Shown: positions 27,863 to 41,669, counted from the stretch's first letter. The stretch is 64,000 nucleotides of DNA from Vibrio pectenicida (GCA_024347015.1 AP024889.1:3038001-3102000); one strand, 5' to 3'. Numbers and translations: made by a program. The notes: generated from the sequence alone by a model not told the origin.

Positions 27863-27936
27863 GCATTGTGTCGTGATTAATCTTTCAATGCCCCCTATAA
27901 TCGCACCACATTCTAGAAAAGCAATAGGGTAACAAG

Positions 27937-28251
27937 ATGAACGATACTGAATTTCATCAGTTAGTAGATATTCAAATGCAAATCATCGAAGAAATGATAG
28001 ATGATTCAGGGGCAGACATTGACTATGAAGCCTCCGGCAATGTGATGACTCTAGAATTTGAAGATCGAAGCCAGATAATCATCAACCGTCAAGAACCGAT
28101 GAAAGAAATATGGATAGCTTCCAAATCGGGAGGTTTTCATTTCTCTCTAGTTGACAGTAATTGGATCTGTTCAAGGACAGGCGAAGAGCTTATCACTATG
28201 GTGAGACAAGAATGTGAAAAACACTGCAGCGAAGAAATAGAGTGGATCTAG
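27937..28251 (+). CDS. cyaY: Frataxin-like iron-sulfur assembly protein CyaY
   Basis: CyaY is a small iron-binding regulator of IscS-based Fe-S cluster assembly. At 104 residues it has full length. The acidic first helix (MNDTEFHQLVDIQMQIIEEMIDD) and the beta-sheet stretch SQIIINRQEPMKEIWIASKSGGFHF are characteristic. It is convergent with cyaA and divergent from lptM, as in enterobacteria. Confidence 0.96.
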   Translation: MNDTEFHQLVDIQMQIIEEMIDDSGADIDYEASGNVMTLEFEDRSQIIINRQEPMKEIWIASKSGGFHFSLVDSNWICSRTGEELITMVRQECEKHCSEEIEWI

Positions 28252-28260
28252 CAAGTTAAA

Positions 28261-28302
28261 GTCTGTTGGCATTTCTGGAGTTTGATTCAGAATACCAGCA
28301 GG
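28261..28302. terminator. Imperfect hairpin between cyaY and cyaA
   Basis: A long imperfect inverted repeat (GTCTGTTGGCATT paired with AATACCAGCAGGC, with further pairing CTG/CAG inside) fills the space between two convergent genes. On the minus strand it is followed by TTTAACTT, so it may end the cyaA transcript; no strong T run is seen. Confidence 0.5.
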
Positions 28303-28305
28303 CTA

Positions 28306-30834
28306 CTACGCGTTGACAGCCCGGCTAGGTTTAGAATAGTTTGTCCCATCATTACGATAAGGCACAATGTAAGACTCACCTTCGAGTGGATGAACAATTT
28401 GGTAGTATTGTGGGAGATTAAAATTAATAAGTTGAGTAGGTAACTGATTATCATCTTTTATCGATGTGTAAAAGCTATTAACGCTAGCAATCATCTCATC
28501 CTTCAGACCACTAAATTGATGATAAACTTCGACACGATTTACTTCATCCAGTACGTAGATATTAAAACCCAGGTCACTATCTTCAAAAAAGAACTGAATT
28601 AAACCTTCACTCGCATAACAATCAACAATTTGCGGTAACTGAAAATCTTGTTCTTTATCCAGCGCCAACAACGGTGAGCCCTTGAGTTTACTAATTGATA
28701 TACTTCGATAAAAATCGACAGAGTTTTCAAGCATCTGTACTGACACACCTCGGCGCTCAAAGAATAGCCCATACGTTTGTTGAGCAATACGCAATGTCTT
28801 AAAGCGACGACGCTTCTCTTGCTCAATCGGTTTAAGGCGTAAGTCAATACACTCAGCTAGCAGCTGATAAACCATATTGCGCATTACTCCACGTAAGTTC
28901 TTGCTATAACAGAAAACATCGACAGACTCAGGTGGCAGTGCATCTTGATGCATCTTTCCTAGAACGGTCTTGAGCGCGTCCAACATGGCAGTTTCGCCCC
29001 TAAAGTGCAAGGTACGGACTTCATGCCAAGAATTACGATATACTAAGTCCACGCTACCAACGAGACATATTTGCTCATCTGTAAAGCTAAAAATATCGGT
29101 TGATTTCAAATCAACTTTAAGTGAACGGCCGCTGAGTTTAGCTGTAGGGTCATCCTCCAAATTAATGAACATTGCCAACTGACTAATCTCACACGGACTA
29201 GCTAAAGCCTGCATAGTCGGCCAACGTTTTCGTAACGAAAACGTATTACGTAAATCACTCACCATTTGATAAAACTTGTCTATATCAAGATGAGCATCAC
29301 GAACTACAGAATGTAAGCGAGTAGATTCCGTAATCAAGCCATTAAAGAATGACCAAGCAACCAACTTACTGAGATACTCATTATGCTCAAGAAATGACTG
29401 GCCAATAATGCGCTCTGGTTGCAGCGGCTGTTTGTACAAATACCAACCAGCTTTATTTGTCCGCCCTGGTTGCACTTCAATAAAACTTAAATCAGGCTCA
29501 TGCAGGTCAGGAGAAATTTGAGGGTTAAGCAAGGTCACTTTACCTGGCAATACCTCAAAAGCAGCGTAAAGCTTTCGAGCTAGAATACTGATGTCTTGCG
29601 GACTGATAGCAGAAGTAATGTCATTTCGACGGGCAAACTGAATGAGGTTGCGATAGCTCAACATAAGTGCATCAAGTAATGCATGATGTACGACCTGTAC
29701 CTGCTCTACTTTCCAGTTACGACGATCATCGAGTTCAATGAGCACATCGTTATCCCACCCCCATTGCTGAATAAGATCACTTAGTACCTCTCGACGCCAA
29801 ACTACAGAACCAACTCCAGGTTCACGTGATAGTTTTTCATGTGTTTTAAGATAGAAACAACGTCTAACCAAATCAAGTCGAGCATCATCACCAATACGTT
29901 CAAGATATCGGGTAACTTTTTCTAGCATCAGATAGTAGGCATCCATACCATACAGATCAGGCTCATGAGTAAAGAATCGGCGTTTTGTATCAATACTTAG
30001 CAGTTGGGTCTGTGGGTATTCCCATGAATAAGCCTCAAGTAGAATAGCTTTTAAAACAGACTTATATGGCGAATCAATGCTTTTATATAACTGCCACAAA
30101 TTTGAACCAAAATATTCCTCAGCTGGAATACGGTTTAACTGTCCAAAGTCAATCCACTCAGCACAGTCAATGCAGCCTTGCCGACAAAGGTCACTAACGT
30201 ATTCATCGTAACTTTCTTCCATTTCAGGAGGCACGATTTGCCATAATAGCTTTTGCCCTGCGAGACGAACAGCTGAACGATAAAACTCATCAAGAAGTAA
30301 TAAGTGTTGAGATGAACCACAATTATCACCCGTCATTACTTCGGAATGGTTAGTGCGAAAACGCTTTTCATCCATAACAAAGAAATTTGCTTCAACGCCC
30401 TGGTTTTGAGCCCATTCAGTAATTAGCAAGCATTTATTTGCTAAGAGTCCTCTATTTTCACAGTTCATATCAGGTGAAACGCAAACCCAAATATCCAAAT
30501 CGCTGGAAGTGCTTTGGCCGATGGACGAGGTGCTACCCATAGTATATAGCGCTAAGATTGCAGGTTCACAACATGTGCTTAAAACCTGACCTATGGTCAA
30601 TTCAGTATCTTCAACAAACTGTTGCTGAACCATATTGAACTCAAGATCATAAACACCAAAAGGGACATCAGAATCGCAGTAACCAGGGATGGAGGGATGA
30701 TTGAAATGCAGTAACGTTGGAATTAAATGAAACACGTGCTGACTTTGTATATCCATTAATGCCAGAGCCCGCTCTACGCGCTGCTGGTTTGAAATATCAA
30801 GTCTATCAATAAGTGTCTTTGTGTAAGCCTGCAA
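28306..30834 (-). CDS. cyaA: Class I adenylate cyclase CyaA
   Basis: CyaA makes cAMP for CRP signalling. The 842-residue protein has an N-terminal catalytic domain with the nucleotidyltransferase signature MGSTSSIGQSTSSDLDIWVC (about residues 100-119) and a C-terminal regulatory region. The translation start is TTG at 30834; the E. coli gene also uses UUG, which is known to keep cyclase synthesis low. It is divergent from hemC across a region with a CRP-like site. Confidence 0.97.
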   Translation of the reverse strand: MQAYTKTLIDRLDISNQQRVERALALMDIQSQHVFHLIPTLLHFNHPSIPGYCDSDVPFGVYDLEFNMVQQQFVEDTELTIGQVLSTCCEPAILALYTMGSTSSIGQSTSSDLDIWVCVSPDMNCENRGLLANKCLLITEWAQNQGVEANFFVMDEKRFRTNHSEVMTGDNCGSSQHLLLLDEFYRSAVRLAGQKLLWQIVPPEMEESYDEYVSDLCRQGCIDCAEWIDFGQLNRIPAEEYFGSNLWQLYKSIDSPYKSVLKAILLEAYSWEYPQTQLLSIDTKRRFFTHEPDLYGMDAYYLMLEKVTRYLERIGDDARLDLVRRCFYLKTHEKLSREPGVGSVVWRREVLSDLIQQWGWDNDVLIELDDRRNWKVEQVQVVHHALLDALMLSYRNLIQFARRNDITSAISPQDISILARKLYAAFEVLPGKVTLLNPQISPDLHEPDLSFIEVQPGRTNKAGWYLYKQPLQPERIIGQSFLEHNEYLSKLVAWSFFNGLITESTRLHSVVRDAHLDIDKFYQMVSDLRNTFSLRKRWPTMQALASPCEISQLAMFINLEDDPTAKLSGRSLKVDLKSTDIFSFTDEQICLVGSVDLVYRNSWHEVRTLHFRGETAMLDALKTVLGKMHQDALPPESVDVFCYSKNLRGVMRNMVYQLLAECIDLRLKPIEQEKRRRFKTLRIAQQTYGLFFERRGVSVQMLENSVDFYRSISISKLKGSPLLALDKEQDFQLPQIVDCYASEGLIQFFFEDSDLGFNIYVLDEVNRVEVYHQFSGLKDEMIASVNSFYTSIKDDNQLPTQLINFNLPQYYQIVHPLEGESYIVPYRNDGTNYSKPSRAVNA

Positions 30835-31166
30835 GGTAAAATCCTTGTTAATTCCTAACGGTGCCTTGACGACAAAGTATTCTATAGCACTAACAAAACG
30901 TGATCAATTTAACATTTTTATTCCCATAGGTAAAGAAAGGTATGACCTCATTAACATTGTTTTGTTAATCAATATACTTGCGTCATAGTGTGGTACGCAT
31001 CTCTCTTTAGTAACAATAGCTCAACTTATAAATGAGATCAAAGTCACACTATATTGAATATAATATGCTAGCCGAAAACGAATCAATAATTCCAAGATCT
31101 AGCAGTAAGACTTTTTACCTTAGAGTGGTAGGATTAAAACATCTAAACTTCGAACCAAAAACCAAT
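30835..31166. other. cyaA-hemC divergent regulatory region
   Basis: These 332 bases hold no supported gene. They contain a CRP-like site (31033-31048) and AT-rich promoter-like hexamers on both strands. An upstream in-frame extension of hemC into this region has no family similarity. Confidence 0.6.
31033..31048. promoter_or_regulatory. CRP-like operator between cyaA and hemC
   Basis: TGAGA-N6-TCACA differs from the CRP consensus TGTGA-N6-TCACA at one base. On the minus strand it overlaps a possible -35 (TTGATC) with TATTGT 17 bases on, pointing at cyaA. On the plus strand TATAAT (31059-31064) lies just after it, pointing at hemC. Repression of cyaA by CRP is known in E. coli; here it is inferred. 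Confidence 0.6.
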
Positions 31167-32105
31167 ATGACACAATCAACTCCCATTCGAATAGCCACAC
31201 GAAAGAGCCCACTTGCACTTTGGCAAGCTCACTATGTAAGAGACGCCCTACAAGCCGCACATCCGGGATTAGAGGTTGAACTCATCACTATGGTAACTAA
31301 AGGTGATGTAATTTTAGATACTCCTTTAGCAAAAGTTGGTGGTAAAGGCTTATTTGTAAAAGAACTCGAAGTTGCCATTTTAGAAGATCGTGCTGATCTC
31401 GCCGTACACTCAATGAAAGATGTCCCTGTAGAGTTTCCTGTAGGTTTAGGATTGGTAACCATTTGTGAGCGTGAAGATGCCAGAGATGCTTTTGTATCGA
31501 ATAAATACGACAATATAGACCAACTTCCTCAAGGAGCGATTGTTGGTACCTGTAGTTTACGCCGTCAATGCCAAATCAAGGAATATCGCCCTGATTTAAA
31601 CATTAACGAATTAAGAGGCAACGTAGGCACCCGATTAAGTAAACTCGATTCTGGCGAGTATGATGCAATCATTTTAGCTGCTGCAGGCCTAAAACGTCTG
31701 AATCTAGAGGAACGAATCCGCGATTTAATTGAACCTGAACAGTCTCTACCAGCAGTTGGTCAAGGAGCCGTCGGTATTGAATGCCGCTTGAACGATGAGC
31801 GACTGATACGACTTCTTGAACCACTAAATCACCAAGACACCTATGACAAGGTCATGTGTGAGCGTGCAATGAACTTAACGTTAGAAGGAGGCTGTCAAGT
31901 ACCAATCGGCAGTTATTCTTTGCTAGAGGATGATGAACTTTGGTTAAGAGCCTTAGTCGGAGAACCTGATGGTTCAAAAATAGTACGTGGTGAAATCAGA
32001 GGTTCACGAAAAGAGGCAGTAACACTTGGTGTTACACTCGCGCATCAGTTATTAGACCGTGGGGCTCGTGGTATTCTAACCAAATTATACGCGGAACAAG
32101 AGTAA
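31167..32105 (+). CDS. hemC: Porphobilinogen deaminase HemC
   Basis: HemC (hydroxymethylbilane synthase) polymerises four porphobilinogens. From the ATG at 31167 the product has 312 residues and begins with the typical [20 protein letters not shown]. The dipyrromethane cofactor cysteine is in [12 protein letters not shown], and TKGD and SLRRQCQ motifs are intact. No strong Shine-Dalgarno precedes this ATG. It leads the hemC-hemD-hemX-hemY operon, as in enterobacteria. Confidence 0.96.
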   Translation: MTQSTPIRIATRKSPLALWQAHYVRDALQAAHPGLEVELITMVTKGDVILDTPLAKVGGKGLFVKELEVAILEDRADLAVHSMKDVPVEFPVGLGLVTICEREDARDAFVSNKYDNIDQLPQGAIVGTCSLRRQCQIKEYRPDLNINELRGNVGTRLSKLDSGEYDAIILAAAGLKRLNLEERIRDLIEPEQSLPAVGQGAVGIECRLNDERLIRLLEPLNHQDTYDKVMCERAMNLTLEGGCQVPIGSYSLLEDDELWLRALVGEPDGSKIVRGEIRGSRKEAVTLGVTLAHQLLDRGARGILTKLYAEQE

Positions 32106-32109
32106 AACC

Positions 32110-32832
32110 ATGGCCGTATTGATCACTCGCCCAGGTGAACAAGGTCAAGCTCTTTGCCAGCAGTTAAACGCCACTGGTATAAAGGCTCTTCACTTCCCTC
32201 TATTAAAAATTTCACCTGGAAATGATTTTTCCTGTATTAGAAAAAGTCTGGCCAATGTCGATATTATCATCGCTGTTAGCCAGCACGCCGTCACATTTTC
32301 TCAACAAGCGCTCAATGGTGAGTGGCCCAATACAGCAACCTACATTGCGATCGGTCAAAAAACAGCACATGTATTAAGCAAACTCAGCCAACAAAACGTA
32401 CACTACCCTGATGTTGCAGATAGCGAGCACCTGCTTCAACTTAAACAACTTAAACGCACAAAAAATAAGAATATTATTATTCTTCGAGGTAATGGTGGTC
32501 GTGAACTTATCTATAGCACACTGTTAAAGCGAGCTGCGCACGTTAGCTATCTCGAAGTATATAAAAGAGATAGTCTGGCTTTTGACCCCAATGTTGAACT
32601 ACTTAACTGGCAAAGTAACCATATCAAACAGATAGTGATTACCAGCCTAGGTCAACTAAACCACTTTGTATCTCAACTGACTCAGCCACAAACAGACTGG
32701 ATATTTAAGCTGCGGCTCTTTGTTCCAAGTCAACGAATTGCAAACCAAGCTAAACTGTTAGGTTTTCTCGATGTAATCAATACAGGTAGTGCTTCTAATA
32801 AGGATTTACTGGCTGCTCTGCAACCAAAATAG
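32110..32832 (+). CDS. hemD: Uroporphyrinogen-III synthase HemD
   Basis: HemD cyclises hydroxymethylbilane with inversion of ring D. The family is poorly conserved, but the 240-residue protein begins VLITRPGEQGQALCQQL, contains DIIIAVSQHAVTF and YIAIGQKTAHVL, and has ILRGNGGRELIYSTLLKRAA, the usual HemD landmarks. It starts 4 bases after hemC, which supports the assignment. Confidence 0.93.
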   Translation: MAVLITRPGEQGQALCQQLNATGIKALHFPLLKISPGNDFSCIRKSLANVDIIIAVSQHAVTFSQQALNGEWPNTATYIAIGQKTAHVLSKLSQQNVHYPDVADSEHLLQLKQLKRTKNKNIIILRGNGGRELIYSTLLKRAAHVSYLEVYKRDSLAFDPNVELLNWQSNHIKQIVITSLGQLNHFVSQLTQPQTDWIFKLRLFVPSQRIANQAKLLGFLDVINTGSASNKDLLAALQPK

Positions 32833-32848
32833 AACAGGACCACATGCA

Positions 32849-34006
32849 ATGACAAGCAAGAATAAAAATAACTCCATTGAACCTGAAACAAACCCTCAAT
32901 CACAACAAGAGGATAGAAAAGATATCAAAGAGGAGCCGGTAACAGAAGCAATAACAAGTAACACCAAACCCAAGAAAACAACCCAGCATGGTGCAAAGCT
33001 TGGCCTCCTAGCCATCGCTCTTTCCATATTATTGCCAAGTAGCGTTCTTTTATATGTAGAGCATCAGAGCACTCAATATCAAACACAAATCAGCACCTTG
33101 CAAACTGAATTACAGCAGACTAAATCATCAATAAAGCAAGAGATCCTTGCTAGTAAAGAAACTGCAGAATCAAACACAGAAGCAGCCTCGCACAAAACTG
33201 AGACTCGCTTAGCTCAGCAACAAAGAAGTATTGATAGCTTGCAACTAGCATTGGCTGAAGTAAAAGGGCGACGACCTGATGACTGGTTACTTGCAGAATC
33301 TGATTACCTAGTAAAGTTGGCTGGCCGTAAGTTGTTCCTAGAACACGATGTTGTTAGTGCAACTGAACTAATGGAAAGTGCAGACCAACGCATAGCAACA
33401 CTTAATGATCCCAACTTGGTTCCACTTCGGCAATCTCTTGCAAATGATATAATAAAGCTGAAAGCCATCCCGATAATAGATAGGGATGGCCTAGTATTAA
33501 GGATTACTGCGTTACAGCAACAAGTAGATAATCTACCTCTGGCTAATGCTATTCTTCCAGATTCTGCAAAAAAACAGCAGCCTGACGTCTCAAAAGATAT
33601 TAATGACTGGAAAAGCAACCTAACTACATCACTTAAAGACTTTTCACAAAATTTTGTTACATTCCGCGTCCGAGATGGAAATGTTATTCCTCTACTTTCA
33701 CCACAGCAGCACTTTTATCTGAAAGAAAATATCAAATCTAAACTTGAGACCGCCATCAAAGCCGTTTATATAGAGCAACAAGAAATCTATTCAATAGCTT
33801 TGGCCACTGCTGACACATGGTCCATTACTTTCTTCAATCAGGAGTCCAATACAGTTACTGAATTTAACAATGCACTAGAGCTGCTGAGCAAACAAAACAT
33901 TCAAGTGGATTACCCTGTTAAACTAGAAACTCAGAAAATTCTATCAGATGTGATTCGTGAACGTCTTCGTCGAGAAGTTACCACTTTGATAACGGAGGGT
34001 AAATAA
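32849..34006 (+). CDS. hemX: HemX-like membrane protein of the hemCDXY operon
   Basis: The 385-residue protein has a polar, Glu/Lys-rich cytoplasmic N-terminus (1-50), one membrane helix (about 52-74, LGLLAIALSILLPSSVLLYV), then a long coiled-coil and a helical periplasmic domain with RRPDDWLLAESDYLVKLAGRKL. This is the HemX architecture. Annotation as a uroporphyrin-III methyltransferase is widespread but the fold does not support it. The stop TAA overlaps the hemY ATG by one base. Confidence 0.9.
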   Translation: MTSKNKNNSIEPETNPQSQQEDRKDIKEEPVTEAITSNTKPKKTTQHGAKLGLLAIALSILLPSSVLLYVEHQSTQYQTQISTLQTELQQTKSSIKQEILASKETAESNTEAASHKTETRLAQQQRSIDSLQLALAEVKGRRPDDWLLAESDYLVKLAGRKLFLEHDVVSATELMESADQRIATLNDPNLVPLRQSLANDIIKLKAIPIIDRDGLVLRITALQQQVDNLPLANAILPDSAKKQQPDVSKDINDWKSNLTTSLKDFSQNFVTFRVRDGNVIPLLSPQQHFYLKENIKSKLETAIKAVYIEQQEIYSIALATADTWSITFFNQESNTVTEFNNALELLSKQNIQVDYPVKLETQKILSDVIRERLRREVTTLITEGK

Positions 34007-35184
34007 TGTTTAGATTGGCTTTTCTGTTCGTTATTTTAGGGTCAGGACTTTTCGTAGGGACACAATACACAGGCCAACAAGGGTACGTGCTGATTTCCAT
34101 CGCAGATAAAACCATAGAAATGAGCGTAACTACACTGATTATCTTGGTACTTGCTGGTATAGGTATACTCTTTGGCTTAGAATTTCTGATAAAAAAAACG
34201 CTATATACCAGCTTTGCAACTTGGAACTATTTTTCAGTTCGGAAAGTAAGACGAGCTCGTCGTTTTACGAATGAAGGCATAATAAAGCTGCTTGAGGGGG
34301 ATTTTAAATCAGCAGAGAAAAAGGTAATTCACTGGGCTAACCATCATGACATGCCTCTATTGTGCTACTTAGTTGCTTCTGAAGCCGCACATGGGATGGG
34401 CGATAAGCAAAAGCGAGAACAGTATCTGAAGCTCGCTTCTGAACAAGAAAACTCACAGCTGGCGGTTGCCCTCACATATACAAAACAGCAAGTCGCAGAA
34501 AAAAACTTCAGTGCTGCTTTTGAAACTCTTTGTGAATTAAAATCCAATCAATCCAATAACCAAGTTGCTCTGACTTTACTCAAAACAATACGTACTGAAC
34601 TTAATATGTGGCAGCCGTTGCTTGACAGTTTACCTGAGCTAGAAAAAAACAACGTCATCTCAAAAGAAGAGCGCATGCTTCTCACCCGTCAAGCTCAATG
34701 CGGATTAATTGAACAAATATCGCAGCAACAAGGTAGCGACGGTGTGACTTCATACTGGAACAGCTTGCCACGTAAGTTAAAAAACGATACTCATCTGGTT
34801 GAGTGTTGTGCTAAACAGCTTATATCTCGTAAGTCTGACAGCAATGCTTTTACTCTAGTAAAAGAACATTTGAAGAAACACCCTAACAGCAGTCTTTATA
34901 CCTTGTTACCGGATATGAACTTATCAGATCCCCACCCGATCATGACATTTCTAGATGATATATTAAAAAAAGATGCTGGTAACGCCTCTGCTCATAGTGC
35001 TCTTGCACAATTTCATTTAAGAAAGGGAAACTGGTCTAAAGCACAGCAGCACCTTGAGAGAGCACTATCAATTCGTTCTAGTTTATCTGACTACGCCTAT
35101 CTAGCTGACGCACTGGAGAAACAAAACATGCCTCAAGCAGCCCGGGAAGTTTCCAAAAAAGCACTCACATTAGTACAAGCTTAA
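34006..35184 (+). CDS. hemY: HemY TPR membrane protein
   Basis: The 392-residue protein has two N-terminal membrane helices (about 3-20 and 40-62), the YFSVRKVRRARRFTNEGIIKLLEGDFKSAEK stretch typical of HemY, and TPR-like helices, for example ASAHSALAQFHLRKGNWSKAQQHLERAL near the C-terminus. It is not homologous to the protoporphyrinogen oxidase also called HemY. Its role in haem synthesis is indirect and poorly defined. It is the last gene of the operon and is followed by a terminator. Confidence 0.92.
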   Translation: MFRLAFLFVILGSGLFVGTQYTGQQGYVLISIADKTIEMSVTTLIILVLAGIGILFGLEFLIKKTLYTSFATWNYFSVRKVRRARRFTNEGIIKLLEGDFKSAEKKVIHWANHHDMPLLCYLVASEAAHGMGDKQKREQYLKLASEQENSQLAVALTYTKQQVAEKNFSAAFETLCELKSNQSNNQVALTLLKTIRTELNMWQPLLDSLPELEKNNVISKEERMLLTRQAQCGLIEQISQQQGSDGVTSYWNSLPRKLKNDTHLVECCAKQLISRKSDSNAFTLVKEHLKKHPNSSLYTLLPDMNLSDPHPIMTFLDDILKKDAGNASAHSALAQFHLRKGNWSKAQQHLERALSIRSSLSDYAYLADALEKQNMPQAAREVSKKALTLVQA

Positions 35185-35207
35185 TTCTATTTATCTAAGA
35201 TAATTTC

Positions 35208-35231
35208 AGCCGACCATATGGCCGGCTTTTT
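35208..35231 (+). terminator. Terminator of the hemCDXY operon
   Basis: AGCCG pairs with CGGCT, extended by the inner CCATATGG palindrome, and is followed by TTTTT. It lies about 25 bases after the hemY stop. Confidence 0.85.
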
Positions 35232-35424
35232 GTACTAAATATAGTTATAGCGGTGCAATATTCGGTTCAGTACAAAAAGGTTTAAACCGTGATTATGTAT
35301 ATAGAAGCTGCTGACTAAACGCAGACAAAGGATACTTTCAAGTTAGCTATGACCTTAAAGTACAAAGGCGACTTGAAAGATAAAAGTCTCATATTCGAGT
35401 ACATACTAGTTTAAGATGGAAGAT

Positions 35425-35454
35425 ACAAAAAACCCCAGCATTGCTGCTGGGGTT
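35425..35454 (-). terminator. Terminator of the downstream rrn operon
   Basis: On the minus strand AACCCCAGCA and TGCTGGGGTT form a 10-bp perfect stem with a four-base loop, followed by TTTTTTG. It lies 14 bases beyond the broken tRNA-Asp. Confidence 0.93.
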
Positions 35455-35467
35455 GAGAAAAATTGAC

Positions 35468-35533
35468 GGAGCGGACGGGACTCGAACCCGCGACGTGACA
35501 GGCCGGTATTCTAACCAACTGAACTACCGCTCC
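35468..35533 (-). pseudogene. Broken tRNA-Asp(GUC), 7-base deletion in the anticodon stem
   Basis: The minus strand reads GGAGCGGTAGTTCAGTTGG, D arm, then CCGGC and the loop CTGTCAC (anticodon GTC). It then jumps straight to GTC and the T arm GCGGGTTCGAGTCCCGT. The expected 3' strand of the anticodon stem (GCCGG) and two variable-loop bases are missing, giving 66 instead of 73 bases before the discriminator. The bases after the discriminator are TCA rather than CCA. Position, arms and anticodon loop identify it as the tRNA-Asp that follows 5S in many gammaproteobacterial rrn operons, but it should not fold or function. Confidence 0.85.
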
Positions 35534-35563
35534 ACACTGGTTAGACTCTACATCTAAATTTAA

Positions 35564-35683
35564 AAGCCTGGCGATGTCCTACTCTCACATGGGGAGACCC
35601 CACACTACCATCGGCGCTATTGTGTTTCACTTCTGAGTTCGACATGGAATCAGGTGGGTCCACAACGCTATGGTCGCCAAGCA
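35564..35683 (-). rRNA. rrf: 5S rRNA, distal extra copy of the downstream rrn operon
   Basis: This is a full 120-base 5S gene with intact ends. It differs from the two other 5S genes here at 35642, 35648 and 35649 (GACATGGAATC against GGCATGGGTTC on the plus strand). It is the second 5S of the operon, separated from the first by tRNA-Thr, an order also found in E. coli rrnD. Confidence 0.95.
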
Positions 35684-35692
35684 AAATTCTTT

Positions 35693-35768
<76 letters not shown>

Positions 35769-35809
35769 GTAGTATTATCTAAGATACTTGTCTTAAATAA
35801 GGTAATTTG

Positions 35810-35929
35810 AAGCCTGGCGATGTCCTACTCTCACATGGGGAGACCCCACACTACCATCGGCGCTATTGTGTTTCACTTCTGAGTTCGGCATGGGTTCAGG
35901 TGGGTCCACAACGCTATGGTCGCCAAGCA
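35810..35929 (-). rRNA. rrf: 5S rRNA, proximal copy of the downstream rrn operon
   Basis: This is a 120-base 5S gene identical to the one at 41670-41789, with the standard ends TGCTTGGCGACC and GCCAGGCTT on the minus strand. It lies 126 bases after the 23S gene. Confidence 0.96.
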
Positions 35930-36055
35930 AATTAGGTGACCCGCTGCGCACTCGCAACCGGTCAAAATCTGGAAAGCTGCTTACTCTTTAAAGAGCGTTC
36001 TCTACACATTCAATGTTCTACTTTGAGTCCACAACAAAACCCTTTGGGTGTTGTA

Positions 36056-38944
<2,889 letters not shown>

Positions 38945-39330
38945 ATACAACCCCAAAGAGTCTTGCTCAGTTGGTGTTGTTAATTAAACAACCAAAGTTG
39001 CTGTCTCATTATTTGAATGAGCGAGACAGCGTTCGATTTTGCCGGACTCAAATATAAACGCCACAACGAATTGTGGTGTTTCCAAGAACACTTGAATGTG
39101 TGTTGGTACCCAATCATTCTTTCGTTAAAAAGAATCATTAGGATTTGAGAACTTTTATTTGAACAACAACCAATCACGGTTATTGTTCGTCAGCTTTCCA
39201 AATTGTTAAAGAGCGATGTATCTTCCTAGTGGAAACTACATTGTCTAAATACTATCGACGTCAATAATTACAACCACATACGTTTAACGGTGGCGGTAAT
39301 AGAAATTGAAACGCAAAAATACTTAGAGAA
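38945..39330. other. Spacer between tRNA-Val and 23S with a boxA-like element
   Basis: The 386-base spacer contains a boxA antitermination motif on the minus strand (GCTCTTTAACAA, 39203-39214). From 39214 toward the 23S gene it is identical to the other operon's spacer; beyond the boxA the two diverge. No gene is present. Confidence 0.7.
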
Positions 39331-39406
39331 TGGTGGGCGATACCGGGCTCGAACCAGTGACCCCCTGCTTGTAAGGCAGGTGCTCTCCCAACTGAGCTAA
39401 TCGCCC
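39331..39406 (-). tRNA. tRNA-Val(UAC)
   Basis: The 76-base cloverleaf starts GGGCGATTAGCTCAG, has anticodon arm CCTGC-CTTACAA-GCAGG (anticodon TAC), and T arm CTGGTTCGAGCCCGG, with an encoded CCA end. It is third in the Glu-Lys-Val cassette. Confidence 0.97.
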
Positions 39407-39435
39407 ACAGAGTTTTACTTCTTCGTGGTGAAGAA

Positions 39436-39511
39436 TGGTGGGTCGTGCAGGATTCGAACCTGCGACCAATTGATTAAAAGTCAACTGCTCTACCAACTGA
39501 GCTAACGACCC
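39436..39511 (-). tRNA. tRNA-Lys(UUU)
   Basis: The 76-base cloverleaf starts GGGTCGTTAGCTCAG, with anticodon loop CTTTTAA (anticodon TTT), T arm GCAGGTTCGAATCCTGC and encoded CCA. Confidence 0.97.
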
Positions 39512-39513
39512 AA

Positions 39514-39589
39514 TGGTATCCCGTAGGGGAGTCGAACCCCTGTTACCGCCGTGAAAGGGCGGTGTCCTAGGCCTCTAGACGAACGGGAC
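39514..39589 (-). tRNA. tRNA-Glu(UUC)
   Basis: The 76-base cloverleaf starts GTCCCGTTCGTCTAGAGG, with anticodon arm CCGCC-CTTTCAC-GGCGG (anticodon TTC), T arm AGGGGTTCGACTCCCCT and encoded CCA. Only two bases separate it from tRNA-Lys. The last stem is GTCCCG/CGGGAT with a G-T pair. Confidence 0.96.
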
Positions 39590-39632
39590 ACTAAGTTGAA
39601 GATATTGGGATATCTTCTTTCTCTTAAACTAC

Positions 39633-41529
<1,897 letters not shown>

Positions 41530-41580
41530 GTTTGTTAAAGAGCGTTGCTTAGTTCCTTTTGGGTCATAAGCAGGACGCGT

Positions 41581-41608
41581 ATAATACGCGACTGACTATT
41601 GAAGTCAA
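41581..41608 (-). promoter_or_regulatory. Promoter of the downstream rrn operon
   Basis: On the minus strand TTGACT (41608-41603) is followed after 16 bases by TATTAT (41586-41581) and a GC-rich discriminator ACGCGTCC, the signature of a stringently controlled rRNA promoter. It lies in the 60-odd bases after the 5S gene of the upstream operon. Only one promoter is evident, unlike the P1/P2 pair of the other operon. Confidence 0.75.
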
Positions 41609-41669
41609 CATAAAACTCTTAGTTTTAAAAGCTTTATGGTGACTCGTCTATAAAGACAAGTCGAAATAA

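Noticed and set aside
31032..31166. N-terminal extension of HemC by 45 residues
   Set aside because: The extension has no similarity to HemC, covers the CRP-like site and promoter, and the family start matches the ATG at 31167.
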